Assembly: GCA_025331125.1 (NCBI GenBank)
Contig: JAOALB010000174.1
Coordinates: 39,550 to 103,549 of the forward strand
Source: Mycogone perniciosa
Taxonomy: Eukaryota > Ascomycota > Sordariomycetes > Hypocreales > Hypocreaceae
Reading direction: 5' to 3'
DNA length: 64,000 bases
The notes below the pieces were generated by a model, which ran no database searches, was not told where the DNA came from, and was given only the letters and a program-made list of their open reading frames with translations. Positions within the stretch are counted from its first letter, which is position 1. Every line of letters begins with the position of its first letter. A program made the position numbers and the translations under genes. Below, piece after piece: positions 11,336-22,700 of this stretch.

Positions 11336-14300
11336 ATGACTGTCGCTTTGGAACCTCCAATCCAGGAGAATAGTCTAGGGGGCCCCTATGGATATGTTAA
11401 CGGAGAACAGGGAGCAAATGGGAGCGGATATATTGGAATCATAAATGAAGCACCGAATGGTAATGGAGACGTGGAGAGACCCAGCCAGCCAGATAGCAAT
11501 GGAACGACAGACGTCTATGAGCCCATTGCCATCATCGGCTGTGCTATGCGTTTGCCCGGGGGCGTCGATACAGCCGAGGCCTTATGGGATTTTCTCGATG
11601 GTCGACGCGAGGGCAGATGTGGGGTCCCGGATGACCGATATAACATCAATGCCTTCTATGGCCCTGGGCGACGTGGGCATGTCAGCACTGAGTACGGGCA
11701 TTTTCTAGACTATGTCGATCTCGCTGAGGTAGACACATCGTTTTGGTCTATGACGCGCCAGGAGATTGAGGAGATGGACCCGCAACAACGCCTCGCGCTG
11801 GAGATGGTATATGAATGTTTCCAGAGCTCAGGGACAAGGGGATGGAAGGGCAAGAACATCGGCACCTACTTTGGCATCTTCGGCGAGGTACGTGCTCATG
11901 ATATTTCCTGATAATAAGACGTGCATGCCGTTGCTGACCAAGCTCAGGACTGGGCGAGCATGCAGGCCAAGGAGACGCAGCACGTAGGGGTATATAGGAT
12001 GCCAGGTAGGTGTGCATGATGATGAAGAACCAGGCCGGGTTGCTCACTTTGCGATAGGCTCTGGAGACTTTGTGGTGGCAAACCGTGTTGCGTATGAGTT
12101 CGGGTTGCAAGGGCCATCGTGAGTGAAGATGCTCCGCCGCGACGAGTGGTTGGTGATGATGCTCGGCTAACCTGGAGCTCTAGCATGGTCATCCGCACGG
12201 CGTGTTCGTCCTCGTTGATCGGTCTCCATGAGGCCTGTCTCGGGATCCAGCGCGGTGAGTGCGAGTCGGCTATTGTCGGCGGCACGAACCTCATCCTGAA
12301 CCCACACATGACAATCGCTATGACGGAGCAAGGCGTTCTCGCCCCAGATGGCCGCAGCAAGACGTTTGACGCGGCCGCGGATGGTTACGCTCGTGGTGAA
12401 GGCGTGGTCGCCATCCACATCAAAAAGCTGACCGACGCCCTCCGGGACAATGACCCCATCCGGGCTGTCATCCGCTCTTCGTGCACCAACTCTGATGGCA
12501 AGACGGCTGGGATGTCGCAGCCCAGCTCGACGGCCCACGCGGCGCTGATGCTCCGTAGCCACGACCTGGCTGGCCTTGACGTCTCGCGAACGGCTATGGT
12601 AGAGTGCCACGGGACCGGCACGCCCATCGGAGAGCCATTGGAGACGACAGCAGTGGCTCGAGTATTTGGCCAGCACGGGGTGTTCATTGGCTCACTGAAG
12701 CCAAACCTGGGACATTCCGAGGGCGCCAGCGGGATAAGCAGCATCATTAAAGCTATGCTTGGGCTAGAACGACGACTAATCCCACCAAACATCAATTTCC
12801 GCGAGGGCAATCCCCAGAGTCAGTATCTTATAACATCGTCATTGCGTGATGGATCAGCAACGCTAACCTGCATTATGTAGTTCCATTCAAGGACTGTCAG
12901 TTAACAGTTCCCATCGAAACGACGCCGTGGCCCGCGGACAAGGCGGAACGCGTGGGAGTGAACAGGTAAGGAACCATAAGACAATTAGAGACTATGGTCA
13001 GCATCTGATATTCGTGCCCATGGGTAGTTTCGGTATCGGTGGCGCCAATGCGCATGTCCTTCTTGAATCCGCTGCCGAGATGGGTGTTGCGCGCCCCTCA
13101 GTGCCTACCCGAATCAACGACACACACTTATCTCCTGACTTTCTCCGCGAGCCACTCAGACTCACTGCGGCGAATGGTCCAACAGCACGAGGCATACCTG
13201 CATCAGTATCCCGATCGCCTCGCCGACCTCAGCTACACGCTCAACGTGCGGCGGGAGGCATTGCCGCACCGAGTGTTCAGTGTTGTCGACGCCAGCGCGC
13301 TCGACCAGGCCCTACCAGTGGCGGCGTTTGAGCGCGCCGCTGATGTTCCAGCAACAGCATTCATTTTCACCGGCCAAGGCGCGCAGTGGGCCGCGATGGG
13401 CGCTGACCTGCTCGCTACCAACGACATCTTCCGCGAGAGCATTGCCCATATGGACCGAGCGCTCAGCCAGTGCCCAGATCCTCCTATGTGGACGCTCCAC
13501 GACGAGTTGCAGAAGACGAGAGAAGCAAGCCGGTTGATAACGGCCGAATTCTCCCAGCCGTGCTGTACCGCGGTCCAGGTGGCACTGGTGGACGTACTTG
13601 CATCATGGGGCGTGCGGCCATCGAGCGTCGTAGGGCACTCAAGCGGCGAGATAGCTGCCGCGTATGCCAGCGGCGCGCTGACCAAAGAGGCGGCTATCCA
13701 GATAGCATACTACCGTGGCATCGTTGCAAAGGATGTCAAGGCGCGTGGAGCCATGGCAGCGGTCGGCCTTGGGCGCAGCACGGTTGAGGCCTTTTTGCAG
13801 CCTGGTGTCATCGTAGGCTGCGAGAATAGCCCAAGTTCGGTTACATTAAGCGGCGACGCCGAAGCCGTTTACAATGTCATGCAGACCCTCCGGACTGCTT
13901 TCCCAGATGCCCTGGTGCGGGCCCTGCGCGTCGATTGTGCGTACCATTCGCCCCATATGCGGGAAGTGGAAACGTTATACCGTGCCAAGATTACTACGAT
14001 GCCGGCAGAGCAACCGCGGATACCCCTGTTCTCTTCCGTTACTGGGGACCAGCTGCAGATAAAGCCAGATGCAGCTCACTGGGCGGCGAATCTGACGTCA
14101 CCTGTGCTCTTCTCGACTGCTGTCTCTGCAATGGTGAAAAGCACAGCAGCAGCCACAGTACTACTCGAGGTTGGACCGCATTCCGCGCTGGCAGGCCCAG
14201 TGCGACAGGTTCTGCAGGCAACAGGGGCGAATAAGGCTATATACGCAAGCACACTAATCCGTGGACAGCCGGCGCGCCAGGCCCTGTTAACCACGGCAGG

Positions 14301-14785
14301 GCGGCTGTTCCAGCTGGGGTAGAGCTTGACTGGGAGCGCATTGTATCCTGGTCGGACACTTGTTGACCTGCCGCTGTATGCGTGGAAACGCGAAGGCCCT
14401 TACTGGAGCGAAAGCCGACTGTCACGGCATTGGCGATTCCGCAGGTTCGCTAAGCACGACATCCTCGGCGAACGTGTGCCGGCGGCGTCCGAGTTTGGCC
14501 CCACATGGCGGAACGTGCTCCGGCTGGACGATGTGCCGTGGCTCCGCGATCACAAAGTCGGCGGTGACATTGTGTTCCCGGCGGCCGGGTACATAGCAAT
14601 GGCTGGAGAGGCGGTGCGCCAGCTGTGTGACGTGGATGACTTTAGCTTCAGTCTCCGCGAGGTCACTATTAGCAACGCCCTTGTACTACACGAAGGAGTG
14701 TCCACTGAGATTATCACGCAACTCCGTCCGGTCCGTCTCACTAACGCGCTCGACTCCGTTTGGCAGGAGTTCGAGATCTCGGCAC

Positions 14786-14841
14786 TGCATGGCATAAGTA
14801 GACTCGGGCAGCTCATCCGGCGACGCGAAGCCGGCGATAGT
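14786..14841. repeat. 56-bp perfect inverted duplication, copy in the wrong orientation
   Basis: This segment is the exact reverse complement of 14984-15039, with a 142-bp spacer. Read on the minus strand it encodes the same TIAGFASPDELPESTYAM peptide as the downstream DH sequence. On the plus strand it yields a peptide foreign to DH domains and leaves the PKS out of frame. The mismatch stops sharply at both edges. Confidence 0.95.
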
Positions 14842-14983
14842 GCCGACCATCGTGCCCCGATCGCGGACCATCGATGCGTCGCACTGGTATAGCGTACTGC
14901 AGCGCTTCGGCCTTCAATACGGGCCACGTTTCCAGGGCCTACGGGACATCGCCGCCGACGTACTGGAGCGCACGGCCGTCGCT

Positions 14984-15039
14984 ACTATCGCCGGCTTCGC
15001 GTCGCCGGATGAGCTGCCCGAGTCTACTTATGCCATGCA
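14984..15039. repeat. 56-bp inverted repeat, apparent donor copy in the DH domain
   Basis: This copy reads in frame as normal dehydratase-domain sequence (TIAGFASPDELPESTYAM, followed by HPATIDHALQ). It is therefore the likely template, and the copy at 14786-14841 the intruder. Confidence 0.93.
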
Positions 15040-18000
15040 TCCCGCAACTATCGACCACGCACTGCAGCTGTATAGCGTCGCCTCGTCACGGGGCCAGGCA
15101 CGGCGGTTCACCCAACTGGTCGTGCCTTCGTACATTGGCGCCGTGTATATCCAACCCGCCAGCACAGATGATATTCGCATTGAGGCCATCGCCGACGTGA
15201 CCCCCCGCGGCGCCATCTTCGGCGATGCCGTCGGCACCAGCGGCGGCTCTACCGTTTTCCGTGTGCATAACCTCCGTATGGCGCCCCTTGCCGACGCCGC
15301 CGATGCCCGAGGGTCTGACCCGCACGCAGCCGTTGAGCTGGTATGGAAGCCCGATATCCGGCTGGTCGACAACGCGTTGCTCATGCATACCGCCCGCGAC
15401 CTGAGACGCCCCGGCGAGCTGCCGGTAGTAGAACGCATGGCCCTTGCCTGCGCGGTAGAGGGCAGCTTGATGTTGGCCGATCAGACCTCTCCATCCCATG
15501 CCTTCCTCGCCAAGTACCGCTCCTGGCTTGACGATGGCCGGGAGCAGGCCACCACCGGCATATATCCCCATGTGCCCGACTGTCAAGATATTGCGGCCCT
15601 GCCATCCGCTGCTCGTTGCGCCCTGATTGAGGACCTCTTCCGCGAGGCCGCCGCAACCAGCGCCTGGCCGCTCGCGACTTGCGTGTACCGCATCTTCCGA
15701 AGCCTAGGGCAGATGTTCAGGGGGGATGCTGATGCACTGGAGATCCTCCTCAAGGACGATCTTTTGGCGCGTCTCTACGACGTCGTCCGCTTTGTCGACA
15801 CTAACGACTTTTTCAGGCTCGCATCGCACTACAAACCTAACCTGCGTATCCTCGAGATCGGTGCTGGCACAGGCAGTACGACCAGCGCCATTTTAGACAC
15901 ACTAACATCGAGTCCGCCACACACCCGCTACTACGGCTCCTACACCTTTACCGACGTCTCGCCAGGCTTCTTTGCCCGTGCAAAGGAGCGCTTCACTGGC
16001 TATAACGCCATTGAATATAAGGTCCTTGACATTACGCAAGACCCACTCGAGCAGGGTTTCGAGGCTGAGGCGTATGATCTGATCATTGCATCCAATGTAG
16101 GTTTCTCTAAGTATCCCTTTCCCTTCCTCAGACTTACAATGGTCACTTATGCCGTATACTAACCCGCTGCAGGTAATTCACGCTACTCCTAACATCGCCA
16201 CATCGCTTAGCCATGTTCGCAAGCTGTTGGCGCCTACCGGACAGTTATTCAAATGGGTCAACTTTGTTATGGGCGCGCTCTCGGGCTGGTGGCTCAGTGA
16301 CGAAGACGGCGACGGCCGCATCAACGAGCCTTACCTGTGGCCGAATCAGTGGGAGCCGTATCTCCGCGCAGCTGGTTTCGACGGCATCTCAGCTGTGCAC
16401 CATGACGAGCAATTTAACGCTACTATGATAATCCGTCCAGCCCGCCCGGCGGTCTCGCAAAGAGTTACCCTGCTCTCACGGAACGACACCAACAATCCAC
16501 ATGTCCTAGACGTTGTTGCAGCGTTGAAAGAGAAAGGCTACACTGTTGATATCCGGACCTGGGGTCAGGAAGTCGTCCCCGGCCAAGACATCGTCGCCCT
16601 CATGGACCTCGAAACCCCCTACCTTCGGGATCTGCAGGTCGATGGCTTCTCCCAGCTCCAGGCCTTTGTCCGCGGGCTGAATGGCTCGGGTGTCTTGTGG
16701 GTGACGGGTCTGGCACAGGTTAGATGCTCCGACCCAGCGTATGGTCTGATGTTGGGTCTGGCCCGCACCATGCGGACAGAGCTGTCAATTGACTTTGCCA
16801 CACTCGAGCTCGAGACTTTTGATGCCGCCGGCTGGGACGCTATCGCAGCCGTCTTGCCCGAGTTCCAGCGCCGGTCCATTACTGATGGTGAGACAAGCCC
16901 CGTGATGGAGTGGGCATTCGCCGACGGTTTCACCCAGATCGGTCGCTTCCATTGGGCGTCCCTCAACAAAGAGCTCGCCGTCCCTGAGGCGGGCGCATCT
17001 GCGCGCAAGCTCGATATAGAGAAGCGCGGTTTCCTCAACTCGCTGTACTGGAAAGAGTACACACCTGCGGAGCCGCGTGGCAAACTTGTGCGCATGCGGA
17101 ACTCTGCCGCCGGTCTAAACTTCAAGGATGTCTTGATTGCCATGGTCGACGGCACAGTGATTGAAGGGGACGGCCTGGGCTGCGAGGTGGCCGGCACTAT
17201 CGAGGAGGTTGGACCGGACGTCAAGGATCTGGCGCCCGGTGATCGATGCGTAGCCTTCGCCAGCGGCTCCTTATCCACGCACCTTACTACCAGTGAGGAC
17301 GTATGTGTGAAGATCCCCGACGGCATGTCGTTTGAAGAGGCTGCCACCATGTCCACGGTTTACTGCACCGTTATCTACTCTCTCATCGACAAGGCGAGGG
17401 TGGAGCCAGGTCAATCAGTCCTGATCCACAGCGCCGCGGGAGGCGTTGGCATCGCTGCCATTCAGGTTTGGTAAGTACTTGGAGCCCAAATACTGAGAGA
17501 AGCTGGACTAACATGACCCCTTACTTCCCAGTCGCTATCTCGGCGCCGAGATCTACTGCACTGTTGGTAGTTAGGAGAAGGCCGACTACTTAAGCAAGAC
17601 ATATGACATCCCCCGTAACAGAATCTTCAATTCCCGTGACCTTACCTTCCGGCGAGACGTTTTACATGCAACGGGGGGCCGGGGTGTAGATGTCGTTCTG
17701 AATTCGCTCTCTGGTGAGCTACTACATGCTAGCTGGGAGTGTGTCGCCGAGTTTGGTTGCATGGTTGAGATCGGTAAGCGGGATCTCGTCGGCAAAGGAG
17801 CCCTTGCCATGCACCTGTTCGAGCAGAATCGCTCTTATATCGGCGTTGACTTCGCCGCTATTTGCCGTGACCGACCGTGGATCGTATCCCGGTAAGTGAT
17901 AATAACATTGATTGCGTTCTGCCGCGGAAAGAAGCATGTGTATGCTGACACTGCCCAGGCTGATGAGGCAAATCATGGATCTGTACAAGAGCGGAACCAT

Positions 18001-19538
18001 CAAACCCATTACGCCCATGACCTGTTTCGAAGCGGCCAAGGTCGAAGACTCGATGCGTTTTATGCAGAAGGGTGCCCACATGGGGAAAGTCGTCATTACA
18101 CTGCCGGAGGACTCGAATGAGTTGACAACACGGGCACCCAAACAGCAGTTCAGCTGTCGTGCTGATGCATCATACCTTCTCGCTGGGGGCCTTGGTGGTC
18201 TTGGACAAGCTATTGCGGTCTGGATGGCCGAGTCAGGAGCAACTGAGAGTAAGTAGAGACAGCCTGCTCCAAGACTGTGTGTATGGATGTCCAGGATTTG
18301 TGAACTGAGCCGTAGAAACAGTTGTGTTCTTGACCCGCTCAGCTGGTGACCGTGAGCGGTACGCGGCGTTTGTCCAAGAGCTTCGCACCCTGGGTTGCAA
18401 TGCCAGCTTGGTTCCTGGCAATATTACTGAACTTAAGGACGTCGAGCGGGCCGTTGGAAGCGCGACCAAACCGATCCGTGGTGTCATGCAGGCAACACTG
18501 GTTCTGAAGGTGAGCACATAATCCCGGGGCTTCGCCGCGCTGAATGGGCCATGAGTCAAACTGACCAGATCGATATAGGACGCGGCCTTCCCAGCAATGA
18601 CTTTCGAGGAATGGCAAGGGCCCTTGCTTCCCAAGGTCCAAGGGACTTGGAATCTACACTCTGCACTGCTTAAACACAATCTTGACTTGTTCCTCCTCTT
18701 CAGCAGCTGGAGCAGCATGGTCGGATACACGGGTCAATCTAACTACGCCGCCGCAAACGCGTTCCTCGATGCTTTCGTGCATTACCGTCACGCCCAAGGC
18801 CTGACGGCTGCTGTCATCGACATCGGCGCGGTTGAGGATGTCGGCTATGTCAGCCGCAATGCACGAGTACTGGATCATTTCCGGATCACCTCAACCTACG
18901 TCTTGCATGAGGAGGACGTGCTTGACTCGTTGCAAGTCATGATTAACCGTTCCACGCCAGCGTTACTCCAGCTACCTTGTCAGAACGTCTTGGCCCCCGG
19001 CAAGTATGACTTTGTTTGCAAGGGTCAGATTGCCATCGGAATGAGGTCGACTCAACGGCTCTCGGCGCCTAACAACCGCAGCGTGTGGAAAAGGGATCCC
19101 CGCATGGCGCTTTACAAGAATATGGAGTCTAAGGATGGAACGGTGGCGGCGGCAGGCAACGAAAACCTGAAGCAATTCCTTGCTGACGTCGCGCAAGACC
19201 CGTCGCTCTTGGACGGCGACAAGGCCCCGCGCTTCCTCGGAACCGAAATCGGAACAACGCTCTTCGGCTTCCTTATGCGCGATGTCGAGTTACTGAATCT
19301 TGATGATTCCCTCGAGGTCTTGGGTGTAGACTCGCTGGTCTCGATCGAGCTGCACAACTGGTTCCGACAGCGTCTAGGCTTTGAGATAAGCGCCCTGGAG
19401 ATCCTCGGGTCCAAGAGTCTCCTCGCTCTGGGTCAACACTCTGCAGAGACGTTAAAGAAGAAGTTTGCCAGTACCGACCCGACGATGGGTGCAGAGCAGG
19501 AGACCACAGTGAGGTATCTAGTAGCCAAAGCCCCCTAA

Positions 19539-20531
19539 TCAGCGTTGAAGCCTGTTTGTATTGATATGAATGGTATAATCCGTATATCGTGTACCAATGT
19601 AAATATCGTTCAAATTTATCGGGTGGCGGCGAAAGCGATCACCTCTGCCAACACACCTAGAAGGAGCTGTGTGGAATATGTCGGCAAGGCGCACATGAGA
19701 CATGCGGCAAATCTTGTAAGAATGCTCATGGGGCGTGGGTTGACCTGGTATTGGTGCTGGTGCATGTATAGCTTATGGTGGGAATTCTCGTTCATATAAC
19801 GAACGACGTTAGCTGTTCATAATTCTTACAATCGCTTTCAGTGTCTTGTTTTGGTTTGGCTACTCGTATGTTGTCACTGCCTAGGATATCCATTTCTTTT
19901 GCCTTTCTGGCAGCAATGACTCTGTGGTGTGGATGATTACTCAAATTACTGTCTGGAAAAGGCTAGAAACATTGGAGTTAAGGCGTTCCCTTCAGAGTTA
20001 CTTGACCAGACTAGCTAAACCCTGGTAGACCAATACCAATACTAATCAACAACTGCGGAGTACCTCGTACTTACATTAAATAGGTTGCTCTGGACGATGA
20101 GATTAGTTATCGAAAGTAGTGTATATTAACTACCAGTATAGCAAGCAAATATATTGGGTGGAAGTAGTATTGGCCCCAGCCAATATTAAAAGGTCGCCGC
20201 CTACTTACTTACCTAGTATAAATGCTTGGCGAATTCAGTACAAAACTCTTTTCTACTTTTTATATCCTAAAGTACGCAACTTGTTGATTACTCTATTATG
20301 GAGTCATTTATTGTTAGGAGATATAAAAAGACAAATTGAGGCACTTTTCATTAGAGTAATACTCTTGGTCATCATATATTCGTGTTGATTATATCCAGTT
20401 TGCTACAAATAGGCAGTTAAGTAATTGTAAATAAGAAGAGAAAATATGTAAAATGATGCCGGAAAAACTTGATATATGTTAGTCCTGGCCTATAAGGTAG
20501 CAACAAGGCAAGCGACTGCCATGAACAGCCT
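19539..20531. other. Intergenic region between PKS relic and secreted-protein gene
   Basis: No gene is recognised. It is a tail-to-tail (convergent) interval, so it should hold two 3' ends. Sequence from about 20000 onwards becomes AT-rich. The short ORFs seen here have no family features and unfavourable codon use. Confidence 0.4.
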
Positions 20532-21809
20532 TTATATCGACCCTGGTGGGGTATTAGACCAAGCATTATAGGCCATCATTGGCTGGTAGGATTGGCATGC
20601 CATATTCTGTCTTTTCGAACTGCAAGAAGTGGAAATGATACCATTTGCAGGAGCTGAAGCATAGTTAGGACCCTGCTGGTTGTAGCATCTGGTCGCGCCA
20701 CAGGAGGAGGAGTAGCAGGACTTTTGATAGACATAGCCTGCACCGATAAAGTTCTGCATCCACATCTGCCCGACCTCGTCTTCGGCCTTGATATTGCAGC
20801 CAACCGTGTAGCTTTGGGTAATTGTCTGGGAAATGGTGAATGTAAATTGGGAACTAAATCCACCCTCAACAGACGCCCAGCCCCAGCCAAAGGACTCGGA
20901 AAATCCCAGGCTGAAACCAACAGTAAAAGACTGGGAAGCACCACCTGAGTTAAGGCCAGTCCATTGGCATCCGCTAACTGGTAGCCAGTTTCCCCATTGC
21001 GACCAAGGGCCCTCTGACCAGTAAGAATTATAGCCGAATGACATACAACTGTACTGACGCTCTTGTAGCGCAGAGTCATGTGGTACTGGAGTGATACTTG
21101 ATGTATCGATAATTGTATGATGGTCGTCGTGGTAAATGAACTTTGGAAGTGTCTTGTTGTGTAAGACTGCTTCTTGTAAGCTGCTGGTGTTGTATATATC
21201 GAGAGTCATTTGCTTGATAACAGATTCTTTATCGCTCCAGTCAACACCAGGACCAACTTTCATATTCCGTTTTGCAAGGGAATCATGATCATGCATTTCA
21301 GGCTCATGCTCAACGCAAGGCTCAAACCTGTTCGCACACCCCTTTTCCCCATACACAGTAAGGGTAAGGTTATGGAACCCGCCTTGGGAGTTGACGTATT
21401 CCCCAATCAGAATAGATCGGTCTAGAGTGTGGTTTGCGACAATCAGCAGCTCACTGACCAGCCGGCTCCAAACAGCAGCATCTGAGGAGTTAGGGCGGCG
21501 GTAGCCCGAAGAGTAGTCCAGCGATAGTGTGTAAGTGTTGGAGCCAATGGATAGAGGGCTTGCATCCGTGTGGCCACGGGAAGTTGTGACTTTTTTTGGA
21601 ACAATTTCATCCAGCTTCGCTCCAAAATATTGCGAGATCTCCGAAAAGTCCGCATCGTTCCATAACCCAATGCAACCACAGTTCTGCTTGGTAAGCAATT
21701 TGTTGATATGCAATTTGCTTAGACTGTTCTTTCCATAAAAGAATTCAGGTGTCGCTAAAGCTGTTGTTGCAGCCAGGCCAAATAGCCAAAGGGATTGGTA
21801 TTGAACCAT
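20532..21809 (-). CDS. Secreted protein of unknown function
   Basis: The gene is a single 425-residue ORF. Residues 1-19 form a clear signal peptide (hydrophobic WLFGLAATTALA core, then TPEFF), so the product is probably secreted. I do not recognise the family. Residues about 20-240 form a first region with NCGCIG near residue 43 and several possible N-glycosylation sites. A dibasic KR at 180-181 (SLAKR) could be a Kex2 site. From about 250 to the end lies a second region rich in Cys, Trp, Gly, Ser and Thr. Within it, residues 292-340 alternate polar and hydrophobic residues (SFTVGFSLGFSESFGWGW, FTFTISQTITQSYTVG). This resembles amphipathic beta-hairpins of secreted membrane-active beta proteins, but that comparison is inference only. 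It is intact, minus-strand, and lies between the PKS relic and the AT-rich block. A minus-strand TATATA-like word at 21855-21860 lies about 50 bp upstream. Confidence 0.75.
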   Translation of the reverse strand: MVQYQSLWLFGLAATTALATPEFFYGKNSLSKLHINKLLTKQNCGCIGLWNDADFSEISQYFGAKLDEIVPKKVTTSRGHTDASPLSIGSNTYTLSLDYSSGYRRPNSSDAAVWSRLVSELLIVANHTLDRSILIGEYVNSQGGFHNLTLTVYGEKGCANRFEPCVEHEPEMHDHDSLAKRNMKVGPGVDWSDKESVIKQMTLDIYNTSSLQEAVLHNKTLPKFIYHDDHHTIIDTSSITPVPHDSALQERQYSCMSFGYNSYWSEGPWSQWGNWLPVSGCQWTGLNSGGASQSFTVGFSLGFSESFGWGWASVEGGFSSQFTFTISQTITQSYTVGCNIKAEDEVGQMWMQNFIGAGYVYQKSCYSSSCGATRCYNQQGPNYASAPANGIISTSCSSKRQNMACQSYQPMMAYNAWSNTPPGSI

Positions 21810-22554
21810 AATGGGAATCTCGGGCTAGAAATATCATATTAGTAAAAGACCCTGATATATAGAAGAATACTTACTTGTAAGAGTTGAAGATGAGGATAAT
21901 ACTTTCAATACTAAAGCTTTGAATTTGAATGTAATGAATATGTAGAAATAAAGTCTATTATATATCTATCGTAAAGATAATGCGCTTAGATAGCTTGGGG
22001 TTTGTAACTGTCAGTATTAATAAATCCATAATCAGTTAGTTGTGAGTTATACTATAATATTACATGTAACATAAAGCTAAATCTATCGAAACTTAGTGCA
22101 TAATTATAACCGTAATCTTATATCTTTAAACTGATTACTATACAATGTTGCCCGAAATGTAAACTATATTTCTGGGTTCTCGGCATAGGCTTGCCGGCCT
22201 TTTGTAGATCCTCCAGGTCTTCGGCATAAATATGCCGACTAGTGCGTAGATACCGCCAAAGTGTACTCCGTACTCATATAAGGTATCAAGCATACAGTAG
22301 CACGGCAATTAGTGCTATAACGTCTCAACCAGGGAATAATAGTCGATAAAGAACTTCTACCTATAGCGAACATAATGTGATAAGAATATAATTGACTTGT
22401 AAGGGTATTATAGTCGGAAAGTACGGTATGGGTAATGAAGTGAAGAGAAACAGGTCAGTGATTGGAATGTATCTGTGGGCACCGGTACAGGTACTGATAA
22501 TATATCCTAAAGGGATCAAATGGCATGAGGGAGATACTCCTCCGCATCCCAAGT
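21810..22554. other. AT-rich upstream region of the secreted-protein gene
   Basis: No gene is recognised. It contains the presumed promoter of the minus-strand secreted-protein gene at its left side. One GTACTCCGTACTC word lies near 22262. AT content climbs towards the isochore that begins at about 22830. Confidence 0.4.
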
Positions 22555-22700
22555 CCCTATACTATGGCCCGCCTTCTCATGCTCCAAGGCTTGGACATAC
22601 TCATCCCAGCGCTGCTGTGTGAAGAAATACCCCGGATCAACCATCTCAAAACCGTGCTGCTGCGCTAACTTCTCTGTCACCCCGCCACGGATCGGCGTAT
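22555..22700 (-). pseudogene. Fragment of an asparaginase/isoaspartyl peptidase-family gene
   Basis: On the minus strand one frame reads PIRGGVTEKLAQQHGFEMVD, continuing with PGYFFTQQRWDEYVQALEHE. This resembles the internal segment of Ntn-hydrolase asparaginases that carries the word 'E.VDP.YFFT..RW'. Nothing recognisable from this family continues on either side, and the flanks fall into AT-rich DNA. I read it as a short gene remnant at the isochore edge. The assignment rests on pattern memory of the family and is moderate. Confidence 0.5.

Larger units (their letters stand above)
11336..19538 (+). pseudogene. Highly reducing polyketide synthase, KS-AT-DH-MT-ER-KR-ACP, disrupted
   Basis: All seven domains of a fungal HR-PKS are present in order. 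KS (about 11520-13060) has RTACSSSL, VECHGTGTPIGE and KPNLGHSEG. AT (13350-14250) has GQGAQWAAMG and GHSSGE. DH (14440-15290) has WLRDHKVG. MT (about 15780-16440) has ILEIGAGTG. ER (17060-17960) has SAAGGVGIAAIQ. KR (18160-18900) has GGLGGLGQ and SNYAAAN. ACP (about 19250-19430) has GVDSLVS. Predicted exons are 11336-11887, 11948-12005, 12058-12118, 12184-12818, 12881-12965, 13028-16096, 16173-17470, 17532-17891, 17959-18248, 18316-18509 and 18579-19538. Exon 13028-16096 needs a frameshift between about 13060 and 13130. It also has an in-frame TAG at 14320-14322, flanked by two compensating frameshifts, and a 56-bp inverted duplication at 14786-14841 that shifts frame. The ER has an in-frame TAG at 17572-17574. 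Catalytic motifs are preserved, so inactivation looks recent, unless some lesions are assembly errors. Confidence 0.88.

Noticed and set aside
12184..12210. Loss of the usual D in the PKS KS motif (RTACSSSL in place of DTACSSSL)
   Set aside because: The catalytic Cys is present, and Arg at this position is seen in some fungal HR-PKS clades as I recall them, so I do not count it as a lesion.
12167..12676. Long antisense ORFs over the PKS and NRPS exons
   Set aside because: They are shadows of GC-rich coding sequence on the other strand and show no domain or family pattern.
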